From IMG/VR virus record IMGVR_UViG_3300023244_000011, positions 1-20,750 of that record: a stretch of 20,750 nt of DNA. One strand, 5' to 3'. The translations under genes were made by a program, and so were the position numbers. The notes beneath the pieces were generated by a model, which worked only from the letters and a program-made list of their open reading frames with translations, made no database searches and was not told where the DNA came from. The stretch's first letter is position 1, and the number at the start of each line of letters is the position of its first letter. Source of the stretch: a virus. Positions 14,801 to 20,750 of this stretch are shown here, one piece after another.

Positions 14801-15154
14801 GTCTTGATATGTTGCGAATGAACATCTCTTTCCATCTGTTAAGCCTGTTCTTATTGCAGTAGCTGTTCCGGAGTCACTAATTGAATACGCAGTTGTTCCA
14901 CATACAGTAACCCAAGTGGCCAAACCAGTTGAGGCGTAATATCTGTAAAGACCAACAACAGGATCAGTACCCATAGAAACATCATTAAGATGAGACAAAG
15001 GTTCGCGTTTATCTAACGATCCCGGTTCTTCTTCAAAGCGACAGTTCTGTGCCTTTTCAACCCATTTAGTCTTAAGATCAAGATCCTCAACTTTGCTATT
15101 TTGACCAGGCATCGTTTTTATGTACCAGTTCTTTACCTGTGATGTTAAAGTCAT
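11810..15154 (-). CDS. Nozzle-like tail protein with inserted triple HxH fibre modules (1114 aa)
   Basis: Residues 1-490 look like the beta-propeller tail nozzle/stabilisation proteins of podoviruses: an early NCRFEEEPGSLDKREPL segment, then repeated strands with WTV, RTGLTDGKRCSF and YSNVYLPHYIQQ. From about 519 to 890 there are three related modules, each with a conserved start (PDGIVIFWD, PDGAIVMWD; the third diverged) and two HxH motifs about 29 residues apart (571/600, 675/704, 831/861). After that the propeller-type sequence resumes. HxH pairs bind metal in T4-type fibres and collar domains. The frame reaches a GTG at 15190, but I prefer the ATG at 15154, which overlaps the HNH stop as ATGA; its AAGGAG site is rather far at 11 nt. 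Probable job: closing the tail and presenting a receptor-binding surface. Confidence 0.72.
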   Translation of the reverse strand: MTLTSQVKNWYIKTMPGQNSKVEDLDLKTKWVEKAQNCRFEEEPGSLDKREPLSHLNDVSMGTDPVVGLYRYYASTGLATWVTVCGTTAYSISDSGTATAIRTGLTDGKRCSFATYQDLLICSNGYDNPWTWDGDTTNNVTWELGGCKAVLGAAGGSLEASKDYYYSITLDADAVVNGAFSNTVTTDASKKTIELTEIPLGPTGTTNRKIYRTEGDGSSLKLVATLADNTTTTYSDTVADASLTTAYPAVTDDMPKGSILKLHRERLFIAGDPSSPSKIYYSNVYLPHYIQQTTNLDYMEISPDDGDEIMGIPIQLEVMICIKKNSIRKVHVTSAVSGSDPETWYADDPIAWLGSPAQWSITQTPNGVVFLGWDHWYVFDGASAQPLFDEFDTGDILEAKYSDTVGYLHNENFYAAYTDKESAAQIHNRLMVYNLKRTALAYDLWTSTTITGPNCFGARSGDDEVGDLYFGDSVKGYVLKERDTNSTYRLRTKVECNAGTASDVFVGGTENAPYLEIGDSVTPDAIPDGIVIFWDNDTQVPGTGWTEITGLEDKIIKLGMGAWDSSDGTDHTHVLTSSIPMWYGSNVNYGDGNANCVSAHTHEVASTSNGSSPLPRNIKYRMFKSSSNTDTEFPDGAIVMWDQATAPTGYQVLSSVGYYISQDTADLGVGDSSSHSHSFSIPTGTAAGNLAESDSGTNGPRYGHTHTITGALSTETNDTWEVDYVALTFIKKVGETSTWDGVEKYCYALYAPNYVSTSGDGTDMDVSAPVLELTLSSAENVTSSGSATARVITYEPVVNRSGWEEVSTYDDRYLKIGGDEPATGDEANESHTHTGGTFTTSTGSSSWGNGGYHAGGYADPHTHEAVIASANSDLETPPSVTFRLVKKILGKMKSYNDAIESSSYTTGTWTSLSQNINADTLLKLYWNESISGSDDVVFYTRSGATQTACESASWSVGVTDSNGSTITSTANVWFQYKLTFTATDTTSTIPKVYFTDGYVVKYEYHAGVTVAETSVNFEYGIGLRNFDEPSLDKVFKKIITKHAGETGSFTVSWETENSNDEFVVPLDTYPKYWDSYFQDDAMGKEIDFTISKNDLNEFRISEIKGIFSPYGIII
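12560..13580 (-). repeat. Three diverged repeat modules with paired HxH motifs
   Basis: Within the nozzle-like gene the encoded HTH/HSH triplets fall in three pairs with nearly equal spacing (29, 29 and 30 residues). The modules also share a leading P-D-G-x-(V/A)-I-x-x-W-D element (first two) and a closing aromatic/basic strand (KYRMFK, ALTFIKK, FRLVKK). The copies are clearly related but not recent duplicates. Confidence 0.75.
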
Positions 15155-15513
15155 TTTATTAGAAACTCCTTCTGACAGTGAGGACAGCACACTTTAGCCT
15201 TATGAAAACCAGTAACCATAATCTCAAGATTCTCTATCCTATTGTCATTTTTTATAGCATTCTTATGATGAATTTCTTCACTTCTTAAAAGCTTTCTCCC
15301 TAAATGCTCTTCCATGATATGTCTATGTTCTCTGACATATCTTTCTTTAGGTCCTCTCCAGATATTAACATAGCCATGTTGCTCATATCTCCCGCCTCTC
15401 CATCGTGCTTTGCCTAAATTCTTACGATGTTCTTCAGACCTAGGTGGTCTTTTCTTGCCAATTAAAGAACGGCTTATGTTTTTCTTGTGTTCTTCTGTCA
15501 AAGGTTTTCCCAT
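15151..15513 (-). CDS. NUMOD3-HNH homing endonuclease (120 aa)
   Basis: The N-terminus has two NUMOD3-type motifs (LTEEHKKNISRSLIGKK at 5-21 and SEEHRKNLGKA at 26-36), DNA-binding elements typical of homing endonucleases. The HNH core follows: YVREHRHIMEEHLGRKL (59-75), then EEIHHKNAIKNDNRIENLEIM (79-99). The C-terminus has a zinc-knuckle start, CCPHC, near 109-113. It lies between the adaptor and nozzle genes and overlaps the nozzle start as ATGA. AGGAA lies 7 nt before the ATG. A free-standing mobile gene inside a late operon is typical for phages; no intron is visible. Confidence 0.88.
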   Translation of the reverse strand: MGKPLTEEHKKNISRSLIGKKRPPRSEEHRKNLGKARWRGGRYEQHGYVNIWRGPKERYVREHRHIMEEHLGRKLLRSEEIHHKNAIKNDNRIENLEIMVTGFHKAKVCCPHCQKEFLIK

Positions 15514-15537
15514 TATATATTCCTATCATATAATTCC

Positions 15538-16275
15538 TTATATATTATAAATTGACTTCATGACAATATCGTCGTCTTCTCTTTCAACTCGACGTTCTGT
15601 CTGATACTCTTTAAGTTTCATTTTATACTTATTCCACATATCATTTGCTCGATCACCCCATCCTCTATCTTCAAGGCCGGAAGCCACCGCAAAGTCTACT
15701 ATTGACAAATGTATTCCCTCAGGAAGCGTTGGAGATGCACCATCAGAAGATAAGTCTGTATGTTTCTTTGAATAATAAACCTTTAATAATGCACCATCGT
15801 TATCATCATTTGGAGGAGGATAAATACCTAGATTATCTTCTTCTCTATCCCAATAATAATGTGTCGGTTGACTTGTTTTTGAATCATAATTATACGTAAT
15901 AACTCCTGTGCCTGTATCTGTGTAAGTTCTCCCTACTAAGCTCTGCCAAGCTTCATCAAGAACATCTAATTCTTCTCTTGAAGAAGGAGTAAGCCTGCAA
16001 TAATCTTCTCCTAGTCTCTGATAGTACACCTCGTTAACGGCATAAAAATCTGAGAAAGCATCAGATAAAATAAATTCTGCAGAGGCAGCAGCTATAATAT
16101 TAGCTTCACAACTTGACACAGCAATAGTACCATTCGATCTTAAGCACTTAACTCTCCAAGCAACATCACTACACGCTAAGTTGATGTATGTATTCAATTC
16201 TGCGTCTGTCCAGAAGGCAGAGGTGGTTTCCCCTAACCTCTTTCTGACGATAGTTCTTATTTCTAGCCTAGTCAT
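15538..16275 (-). CDS. Head-to-tail adaptor / neck protein (245 aa)
   Basis: The start MTRLEIRTIVRKRLGE, then FWTDAELNTYINLA (21-34), and the later QPTHYYWDREEDNLGIYPPP (136-155) are the signature of a widespread phage adaptor family (gp11-like, sometimes called DUF6682 or tail tubular A type). Such proteins form a 12-fold ring between portal and nozzle. The nozzle-like gene follows, separated only by the HNH gene, which fits. GGAGG lies 5 nt before the ATG and is encoded by the last codons of the upstream gene. The C-terminus is strongly charged. Confidence 0.75.
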   Translation of the reverse strand: MTRLEIRTIVRKRLGETTSAFWTDAELNTYINLACSDVAWRVKCLRSNGTIAVSSCEANIIAAASAEFILSDAFSDFYAVNEVYYQRLGEDYCRLTPSSREELDVLDEAWQSLVGRTYTDTGTGVITYNYDSKTSQPTHYYWDREEDNLGIYPPPNDDNDGALLKVYYSKKHTDLSSDGASPTLPEGIHLSIVDFAVASGLEDRGWGDRANDMWNKYKMKLKEYQTERRVEREDDDIVMKSIYNI

Positions 16276-16276
16276 C

Positions 16277-16606
16277 TTATCCTCCCGCTTCTATTTCTGT
16301 ATATTTAAGACCCCAACCTATATGAGCTCTTTTCTTTGATTCTAAATCTCTTTGAGTATGACAAATAAATCCACACTTGCCACACCTAACATATTTGTTA
16401 TCTTTTAAAGCAGTCCTGTCCTCATTACGTCCATAATTAATAGCTCTAGATCTAACTGGCTCGCTCCTCTTTGATTGATATAAATATGTTCCACACATAG
16501 GGCAACCACCGGTAACAATAGGATCATCTATGTATCTCTCTATGGTAACTGGCTTTACAGAAAGTGTTAAATCAAAAGCTATTTGCTCATAGTTAGCATT
16601 AGCCAT
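16277..16606 (-). CDS. Zinc-ribbon protein, paralogue of the neighbour's C-terminus (109 aa)
   Basis: Residues 7-30 match one beta-repeat of the upstream 469-aa protein, and residues 25-109 match its C-terminal domain. C35, C38, C75 and C78 form a CxxC...CxxC zinc ribbon, with an extra C82. RYIDDPI, GCPMCGTYLY and CGKCGFIC are nearly identical in the two. The start overlaps the upstream stop (TAATG). It appears to have arisen by duplication of the 3' end of the upstream gene. A structural role is likely from its place between two virion genes; the zinc ribbon may be a docking point or bind a metal for stability. Confidence 0.75.
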   Translation of the reverse strand: MANANYEQIAFDLTLSVKPVTIERYIDDPIVTGGCPMCGTYLYQSKRSEPVRSRAINYGRNEDRTALKDNKYVRCGKCGFICHTQRDLESKKRAHIGWGLKYTEIEAGG

Positions 16607-18015
16607 TATCCTGCCTCAACTTCTTCATATTTTACTCCCCAACCAACTCTTGATCCTTCTGGAGCGTATTGATCTCTCTGTGTATTACAGATAAATCCAC
16701 ATTTACTGCATTTAATATATGCATCATCTTTGTACTCACCTCTATCAAAGTTTCGGCCATGTCTCACAGGCTCAGAGAATATTCTTCTCTTAGGAACTTG
16801 ATTGACACCTCTCCTGTATAGATAAGTACCACACATCGGGCATCCACTCTTATCAATAGGATCATATATATATCTTTGTATGCTTGGGTCTCTAAGGTCT
16901 AGAGACAATGCTAGTAATCCAGAAGTAGAAGAAATATTAATATTAACTGCCTGTTCTGATAAAGATAATGCAAACGATCCAGGTTTATTCATAATATTGA
17001 CATATGAAGTCAATAATGATATTGTCGCTGGAAGTACACTCGGTCCGACTGCATTAGAAATAGCTGAATCTAATAAAGAAATACCTAGTTCCAGAGTACT
17101 TGCTGTATATTTACTATTAAAATTTATATTAGGAGTCTCTACAGATATTGCAAGCTCTTGACGTTCTGGAATTGCTCCATGACCCTTATGAAGAATAACA
17201 TCATACACATCCAAAGACATTACTTGCTCAGAAGGTGTATCTAAATGAGAGAAGTTTGCATTAGGCACTTCTACAGAAAGAGCTAGTTCAACTGTAGAAG
17301 AATAAACATTACTAATACTTGTTATGCTTGGTGCCTCTACAGATAGAGTTAGTGTTTGCTCAGAAGGCAAGACAGTCCCAGTCCTAGCAATAGCAGGAGC
17401 ATAGGAAGCTAGAGATAAAGCAAACGTAGAAGGATCACTATAAATTACTGGAGTTGAAGTCTGTAGCGTTAAAGTTGATGTACTAGCTGCTGGTTCAACA
17501 GTAATATTAGTTTCTTCAGTATAACCAATCCCTGAAACATATGAATTGTAGGTACTACTACCATAACGAAAGTTACAAGCATTAGGAGAAACCCACCTAT
17601 CAGTATACTTATAGAAAGTCCACGTAACATTAGTTAGTCCTGTCCAACCTAGCTCACCAGATAAAAAAGTTTTAGTAGCATTAGAAACTTGAGTACAAGA
17701 ACTTGCTGTACCAATTTTCTCTATAATCTCTATCTTATCGGTAGCTACCATAGAACTTTCAGGACAAGACCAAGTTGTTGACTGAATTCCTGATGCTGGA
17801 GATGATGATACAGAAATAAGTCTACAAACATTAGCTACGCTGGTTCCTACTGAAGTAAAGCTATCATCACTATGCTTTATTCTGACTGAATAAGTTGAGT
17901 AATTAAAATAATAATTAGCCGCTTGAGACATGAACCAATTAAGGTAATCCGTAGAGCTACCCTGTGATGTACTTAGGGTTTCATCATCTCTATAATAAAG
18001 AGTTTCTGTTGCCAT
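16606..18015 (-). CDS. Beta-repeat structural protein with C-terminal zinc ribbon (469 aa)
   Basis: Residues 1-170 resemble a domain common in phage minor structural proteins (strand-rich, with GIQSTTWSCPES, FLSGELGWTGLTNVTWTFYKYT and YGSSTYNSYV). Residues about 181-380 hold roughly ten imperfect repeats of about 22 residues with the core (L/A)-x-L-S-(V/L)-E-x-P, four of them exactly 22 residues long. Residues 392-443 carry a zinc ribbon (C392, C395, C436, C439, plus C443). The next gene repeats the last repeat and ribbon. AAGGA lies before the ATG. I take it as a fibre- or decoration-like virion protein; its exact position in the particle is unknown. Confidence 0.7.
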   Translation of the reverse strand: MATETLYYRDDETLSTSQGSSTDYLNWFMSQAANYYFNYSTYSVRIKHSDDSFTSVGTSVANVCRLISVSSSPASGIQSTTWSCPESSMVATDKIEIIEKIGTASSCTQVSNATKTFLSGELGWTGLTNVTWTFYKYTDRWVSPNACNFRYGSSTYNSYVSGIGYTEETNITVEPAASTSTLTLQTSTPVIYSDPSTFALSLASYAPAIARTGTVLPSEQTLTLSVEAPSITSISNVYSSTVELALSVEVPNANFSHLDTPSEQVMSLDVYDVILHKGHGAIPERQELAISVETPNINFNSKYTASTLELGISLLDSAISNAVGPSVLPATISLLTSYVNIMNKPGSFALSLSEQAVNINISSTSGLLALSLDLRDPSIQRYIYDPIDKSGCPMCGTYLYRRGVNQVPKRRIFSEPVRHGRNFDRGEYKDDAYIKCSKCGFICNTQRDQYAPEGSRVGWGVKYEEVEAG

Positions 18016-18022
18016 TATATCC

Positions 18023-18424
18023 TTATGCCAAAGTAATTATTCCTGCTGCGTTCCATTCAATCGTGAATGTTCCTGAACTAACTGATTGTGCTCCACCAAA
18101 GTCTATTGAACAAATTAAGTCATCTCCAGCAGTCTCATCATAGATTACTGCATGATAAGCTGTAAAAGTAGCTGCTGTCCAAGCGGTATCAGTACCATCC
18201 CACTTAGTTGTTGCTGCTTCTGTTACTGCTCCACCGGCTAATTCCTTGTCTCCACGAGTGTATCCACCTGTTGTTGCAAGTTCATTTGTAGTTGTATAAT
18301 TAGTGTCTGTCGCTGTGAACGCATGACTGTTATCATACAAAGCTACAATGATAGTATCTCCTTCTAAATCAACTACCTTGTTCATAAGGTTAGCCTTAAA
18401 TCTGTTATAAATTCCGCTCGACAT
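18023..18424 (-). CDS. Conserved phage structural-type protein (133 aa)
   Basis: MSSGIYNRFKANLMNKVVDL, then ALYDNSHAFTATDTNY, GGYTRGDKELAGGAVT and HAVIYDETAGDDLICSIDFG follow the pattern of a protein found in many tailed-phage late regions. It is all-beta and Thr/Ala-rich, with no known enzymatic motif. It lies 7 nt upstream of the beta-repeat gene, with AGGAGG 5 nt before the ATG. The likely role is a virion component such as a decoration or head-completion protein; the family is recognised from memory, the function is not established. Confidence 0.7.
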   Translation of the reverse strand: MSSGIYNRFKANLMNKVVDLEGDTIIVALYDNSHAFTATDTNYTTTNELATTGGYTRGDKELAGGAVTEAATTKWDGTDTAWTAATFTAYHAVIYDETAGDDLICSIDFGGAQSVSSGTFTIEWNAAGIITLA

Positions 18425-18433
18425 TTCTTCCTC

Positions 18434-18607
18434 CTATTGCTTTGTAGCCCCCATTGGACTAACTGGTAGTTTAATTCTTGTATTGTACCCACCAACTTCG
18501 TTGGGTTCTGTCTCTACTGCTATGTCCATCTCTACTTCTTTACCTTTAATATTCATCTTACCCTTTACAATCTTAGAGGTCTTTTCTTTAAACTTATTCT
18601 TTTTCAT
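18434..18607 (-). CDS. Small lysine-rich hypothetical protein (57 aa)
   Basis: Translation gives 57 residues with a very basic first third (KKNKFKEKTSKIVKGK) followed by a short beta-like part (VEMDIAVETEPNEVGGY). GGGGA lies 4 nt before the ATG and the previous gene stops one base upstream, so it fits the operon. No family recognised. Confidence 0.6.
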   Translation of the reverse strand: MKKNKFKEKTSKIVKGKMNIKGKEVEMDIAVETEPNEVGGYNTRIKLPVSPMGATKQ

Positions 18608-18608
18608 A

Positions 18609-18821
18609 TTATCCCCAAGCCTTTACTTGTTTTTTATAGTGAACCAGCCACTTTCTTTTACTTCTAGTGTTAAGAACCTTCTCCTTAAGCTTTCCTGTCT
18701 CATTGATCGCTATGTACTGCTTAGCTGAGTAGAGAGCCTGTCTTTTAAGTCTCCCAGGCCTACTCTCCCATATCTTTAAGACTGTATTGAATAAGGTGGC
18801 TACCTTACCAACATCACTCAT
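18609..18821 (-). CDS. Small basic helical hypothetical protein (70 aa)
   Basis: Unknown function. It is helical, rich in Lys and Arg, with alternating hydrophobic residues and a C-terminal basic stretch (TRSKRKWLVHYKKQVK). AAGGA lies 7 nt before the ATG, which overlaps the upstream stop by four bases (ATGA). It belongs to the cluster of small genes between the HNH gene and the first large structural gene. Confidence 0.65.
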   Translation of the reverse strand: MSDVGKVATLFNTVLKIWESRPGRLKRQALYSAKQYIAINETGKLKEKVLNTRSKRKWLVHYKKQVKAWG

Positions 18822-18985
18822 TCAGCATCCTTGTTCTTAGCTAATAAGAAGTTCATTCCGAACATATTAATAACTTTAAGGATTGAATTAATAATCTTGT
18901 TATCCACCTGTGTTGGTGTGATCGCAGCGATAGCTGCACAAGCCGTGATTACGATTGGTACAATCTTAAGTATTAGTTCCATCAT
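18818..18985 (-). CDS. Small membrane protein, possible holin-type (55 aa)
   Basis: The first 25 residues (from MMELILKIVPIV through ACAAIAAITPTQ) form one membrane segment, and the remainder is a short amphipathic helix with NMFGMNFLLAKN near the end. I recall similar short proteins in many phages, with a TPT element after the membrane segment, usually of unknown function. AGGAG lies 7 nt before the first of two adjacent ATGs, and I take the first. Lysis is possible since another small membrane protein lies close by, but no endolysin gene is in the window. Confidence 0.6.
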   Translation of the reverse strand: MMELILKIVPIVITACAAIAAITPTQVDNKIINSILKVINMFGMNFLLAKNKDAE

Positions 18986-19106
18986 TATCTTGCTCCTTTG
19001 TTATGATTATATTAGTAATATCTTTCTCCAAATCTATGATTAATTGCTGAACTTTACTAAAGTCAACAAATATTTTTCTGATAGCGTCATGCTGTGCTTG
19101 ATCCAT
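18966..19106 (-). CDS. Small helical protein (46 aa)
   Basis: Translation gives 46 residues with a likely single helix (residues 4-37) having Ile, Leu and Val at heptad-like positions, then a polar end. AAAGGG lies 5 nt before the ATG. It overlaps the start of the small membrane protein gene by 20 bp, and the previous gene ends 10 nt upstream. No family recognised; a coiled-coil partner of one of the small membrane proteins is possible. Confidence 0.5.
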   Translation of the reverse strand: MDQAQHDAIRKIFVDFSKVQQLIIDLEKDITNIIITKEQDNDGTNT

Positions 19107-19116
19107 TTTAACCCTT

Positions 19117-19365
19117 TCATGTATGTAGCTTAGCAACCCAAGCAGCCAAGGCTCCTATGCAACTACAAGCTCCTACAATAGCAATCCACATATATTTTAA
19201 GCTTGCTTGGTGTGTTTTACAGAGTCTATTCCTATCATTCTCAAATAATAAATCTACATCTTTACGATTTTCTTTGTGGTGAAGCTCCTCTGTTACGACA
19301 ACAGTTGTCAATATTTTAAGCATCTTCTCTTGTCGATGATAGAGTTTACCTAGGTCACCATTCAT
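19117..19365 (-). CDS. Tail-anchored membrane protein, lysis-type candidate (82 aa)
   Basis: Residues 1-56 are polar and predicted helical, and residues 58-77 form one clear membrane segment (YMWIAIVGACSCIGALAAWV) just before the C-terminus. That is the layout of tail-anchored proteins found beside phage holins. The start overlaps the upstream stop (TAATG), with GGAG 9 nt away. Together with the 55-aa membrane protein it may form a small lysis or membrane set, but the genes for cell-wall breakdown are not visible here. Confidence 0.62.
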   Translation of the reverse strand: MNGDLGKLYHRQEKMLKILTTVVVTEELHHKENRKDVDLLFENDRNRLCKTHQASLKYMWIAIVGACSCIGALAAWVAKLHT

Positions 19366-19463
19366 TATCTTCTTCTCCGTCCTGCTCCACGACCTCTGCT
19401 AGGCTTATTATCCCCTGCTTTCCCTACGCGAGGTGTTCCCCCACATGAACCTTTTTTAGCCAT
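19365..19463 (-). CDS. Very small basic Gly/Arg-rich protein (32 aa)
   Basis: The 32-residue product starts MAKKGSCGGTPR and ends in RGRGAGRRRR. Short proteins starting with this K-G-(S/T)-C-G-G-(T/S)-P motif recur in phage late regions, which supports a real gene despite its size. AGGAGG lies 5 nt before the ATG, and the stop overlaps the next start (TAATG). The strong basic tail suggests binding to DNA or RNA; the function is unknown. Confidence 0.65.
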   Translation of the reverse strand: MAKKGSCGGTPRVGKAGDNKPSRGRGAGRRRR

Positions 19464-19472
19464 GATGTCCTC

Positions 19473-20177
19473 CTATTGTTGTACTTGGTCTGTTGTTTTG
19501 ATAAATTCTTCGTCTGTTTTTCTAGCTTTGCTTAAATTGCAAGCTGGACAAGCTATGGTTAAATTGTCTCTAACATTTAATCCACCCCTGCATAATGGTA
19601 TCTTATGTTCTAAATGCCAATCGTTCTCGCAAGATTCTAAACAGTATACGCAGGTCAACCCATCGTAGTCTTTGACGTTTTTATCGTAGACTTGTTTGAC
19701 CATAGTTGTTGTTAATGTTCCTGCTTTTTTTTCTCTGGAATATCTACGTCTTTTCCCTGCTCTTATATGAAACTGAGCACTAGGAGTTTTATTATATCCT
19801 TTAACATATTTCTTTCTACATTCCTTGCAAGATGATATTAAACTATCCCAAGTATTTTTGTCCTTACCAAAATTAGATAACTTAAGCCATTGACTACATT
19901 TGTGACAATATTTATTTTTAACATTGTCTATAATCTTATGATGACCATTGTTTGCTTCCCAGTAATATTTCTTTGAGCATGATTTTGAACAAAAGTTAGC
20001 AGGGAACTTCTTAGCATCATGGATATTTTTTATATGCGTTTTACCACAATAATCACAAACATATTCTGCAACAGATTTTTTAGCACGGTGTTTTGCAGAA
20101 CATCTCGGATTGCAAAAAATCTTATTTTTATATCTCGTGCTAAATTCTATTTCACATATAGGACATATTTTATTCAT
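19473..20177 (-). CDS. HNH endonuclease with three N-terminal zinc modules (234 aa)
   Basis: Three CxxC-type pairs come first: C5/C8 with C22/C26, C41/C44 with C63/C67, and C91/C94 with C117/C120. The HNH core follows at 176-217: CVYC, then HLEHKIPLCRGG (188-199) with H188 and H191, DNLTIACPAC (204-213) and NLSK. The core matches the HNH_5/McrA-like type with its own zinc. A basic linker (141-151, GKRRRYSREKK) joins the parts. It starts immediately after the stop of the LamG-like gene (TAAATG). It is probably a mobile homing-type nuclease that entered the late operon; the zinc modules may set its target site. Confidence 0.85.
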   Translation of the reverse strand: MNKICPICEIEFSTRYKNKIFCNPRCSAKHRAKKSVAEYVCDYCGKTHIKNIHDAKKFPANFCSKSCSKKYYWEANNGHHKIIDNVKNKYCHKCSQWLKLSNFGKDKNTWDSLISSCKECRKKYVKGYNKTPSAQFHIRAGKRRRYSREKKAGTLTTTMVKQVYDKNVKDYDGLTCVYCLESCENDWHLEHKIPLCRGGLNVRDNLTIACPACNLSKARKTDEEFIKTTDQVQQ

Positions 20178-20750
20178 TTAATCTACCTTCTTTTGATTCT
20201 TAAATAATAGGTTGGTACATTTATCTGATGCATCCAAGTCTAACACGCAATATTCCGAAGTCGTATAGGTATTATCTGTTACAGGATTATTTGTATAAAC
20301 TAAAGGGTCACCTGATAATGATTCTCCCGTAGGCTGTACAAGTGTCCATCCGTCATATCCTATGGTAGCTGTAAACGAACCGCCTTTGATTAGAACTGTG
20401 AACTCTCCATCAGTTGTACGAGTAACCTTTAGTCTGTACCAAGTGTTGATGTCGATGTAGGAGGTTGCTGTTTCAAGTAATGCTGTAGGGTTACTAGTGT
20501 TAGTTTCATATAAAAAAATCTTTTCATTACCTTCTATTTGAAGTAAATATGTATTTGCAGAAGTTGGATAAACATCTGTTGAAGAATTAATAAAATATAA
20601 AGAAAATACACCTGCATCACCCCCTTTATACATATCAAACTCCCAGCAGCCATGACTTTGGCGAGATGGGATTGCAATTGTTCCAGCTGTGGTGCATTCT
20701 AAGAAATGTGTTCCAATATCTAAATCCTTTAATACTGAATCTTGAGCTGC
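20178..20750 (-). CDS. LamG / concanavalin-like virion protein, N-terminus outside the window (190 aa visible)
   Basis: The frame is open to the window edge, so the start is not visible. The ATG at 20633 is internal: readable codons upstream of it give sequence that continues the fold, including GTIAIPSRQSHGCWEFDMYK across that point. The pattern WEFDMYKGG, then LQIEGNEKIFLYET, then INTWYRLKVTRTTDGEFTVLIKGG is that of a LamG-like jelly roll (concanavalin A type), common in phage fibres, capsid decorations and other minor virion proteins. It may bind sugars or serve as a structural domain. The next gene starts immediately after its stop. Confidence 0.7.
   Translation of the reverse strand, partial: AAQDSVLKDLDIGTHFLECTTAGTIAIPSRQSHGCWEFDMYKGGDAGVFSLYFINSSTDVYPTSANTYLLQIEGNEKIFLYETNTSNPTALLETATSYIDINTWYRLKVTRTTDGEFTVLIKGGSFTATIGYDGWTLVQPTGESLSGDPLVYTNNPVTDNTYTTSEYCVLDLDASDKCTNLLFKNQKKVD

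Noticed and set aside
15155-15190. Upstream GTG start of the nozzle-like gene
   Set aside because: The ATG at 15154 overlaps the HNH stop as ATGA, the common pattern in this window; the extra 12 residues do not look like part of the fold.
15530-15575. TATAAT-like element near the end of the adaptor gene as a promoter for the HNH gene
   Set aside because: No acceptable -35 at 16-18 bp; the AT-rich coding sequence explains the match.
1-20750. tRNA genes, CRISPR arrays, insertion sequences, integrase or attachment sites
   Set aside because: No cloverleaf-like element, no spaced repeat array, no transposase or integrase and no terminal repeats were seen by reading; a tRNAscan run was not possible here.

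Overview
This window is a compact stretch of a tailed-phage genome or prophage. Every gene I can support lies on the minus strand, so the functional order runs from base 20750 down to base 1. Genes are packed end to end: stop/start overlaps of the TAATG, TGATG and ATGA type are frequent, and most starts have a good AGGAGG-like Shine-Dalgarno (SD) site. This suggests a bacterial host using standard SD initiation; no gene identifies the host more closely. The DNA is AT-rich by eye. I found no tRNA, rRNA, CRISPR array or insertion sequence.

Right part (about 20750-5080), late virion genes. It opens with the 3' part of a LamG/concanavalin-like protein cut by the window edge, then an HNH endonuclease carrying three zinc modules. 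A run of very small genes follows: a 32-aa basic protein, two small membrane proteins, a short helical protein and others. Next come a 133-aa structural-type protein, a 469-aa protein of beta-repeats ending in a zinc ribbon, a 109-aa paralogue of its C-terminus, a neck/adaptor protein, a small NUMOD3-HNH homing endonuclease, and a 1114-aa nozzle-like protein with three inserted HxH fibre-type modules. Then come a small protein, a cupin-like protein and three ejection-type proteins, the last of 1527 aa. Adaptor, nozzle, small proteins, then ejection proteins of increasing size is the order of short-tailed phages (T7 gp11, 12, 14, 15, 16), so I infer a podovirus-like virion. Terminase, portal and capsid genes are not in the window.

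Junction (about 5080-4785). Three bases past the last late gene is a consensus sigma-70 promoter (TTGACA, 16 bp, TATAAT) pointing left. A 9-bp inverted repeat flanks its -10 box, and a perfect intrinsic terminator lies about 90 nt downstream. That terminator sits inside an 81-aa reading frame that overlaps the next gene. This looks like an attenuated or repressible control point for the replication genes.

Left part (about 4785-1), replication and recombination. It holds a PD-(D/E)XK exonuclease with Cas4/AddB-like cysteines, a 58-aa protein, a 54-aa stand-alone copy of one GyrA C-terminal blade, a 50-aa membrane protein, a 102-aa acidic protein, a Sak4-like RecA-fold ATPase, a DUF669-like putative ssDNA-binding protein, a DnaD-like replication initiator, and four small unknown genes, two of them Cys-rich and two overlapping by 146 bp. 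Exonuclease, Sak4-type annealing ATPase and SSB-like protein would together form a phage recombination/replication module.

The most unusual items are the single GyrA blade, the promoter/inverted-repeat/terminator junction, the triple HxH module in the nozzle protein, and the duplicated beta-repeat plus zinc-ribbon pair.
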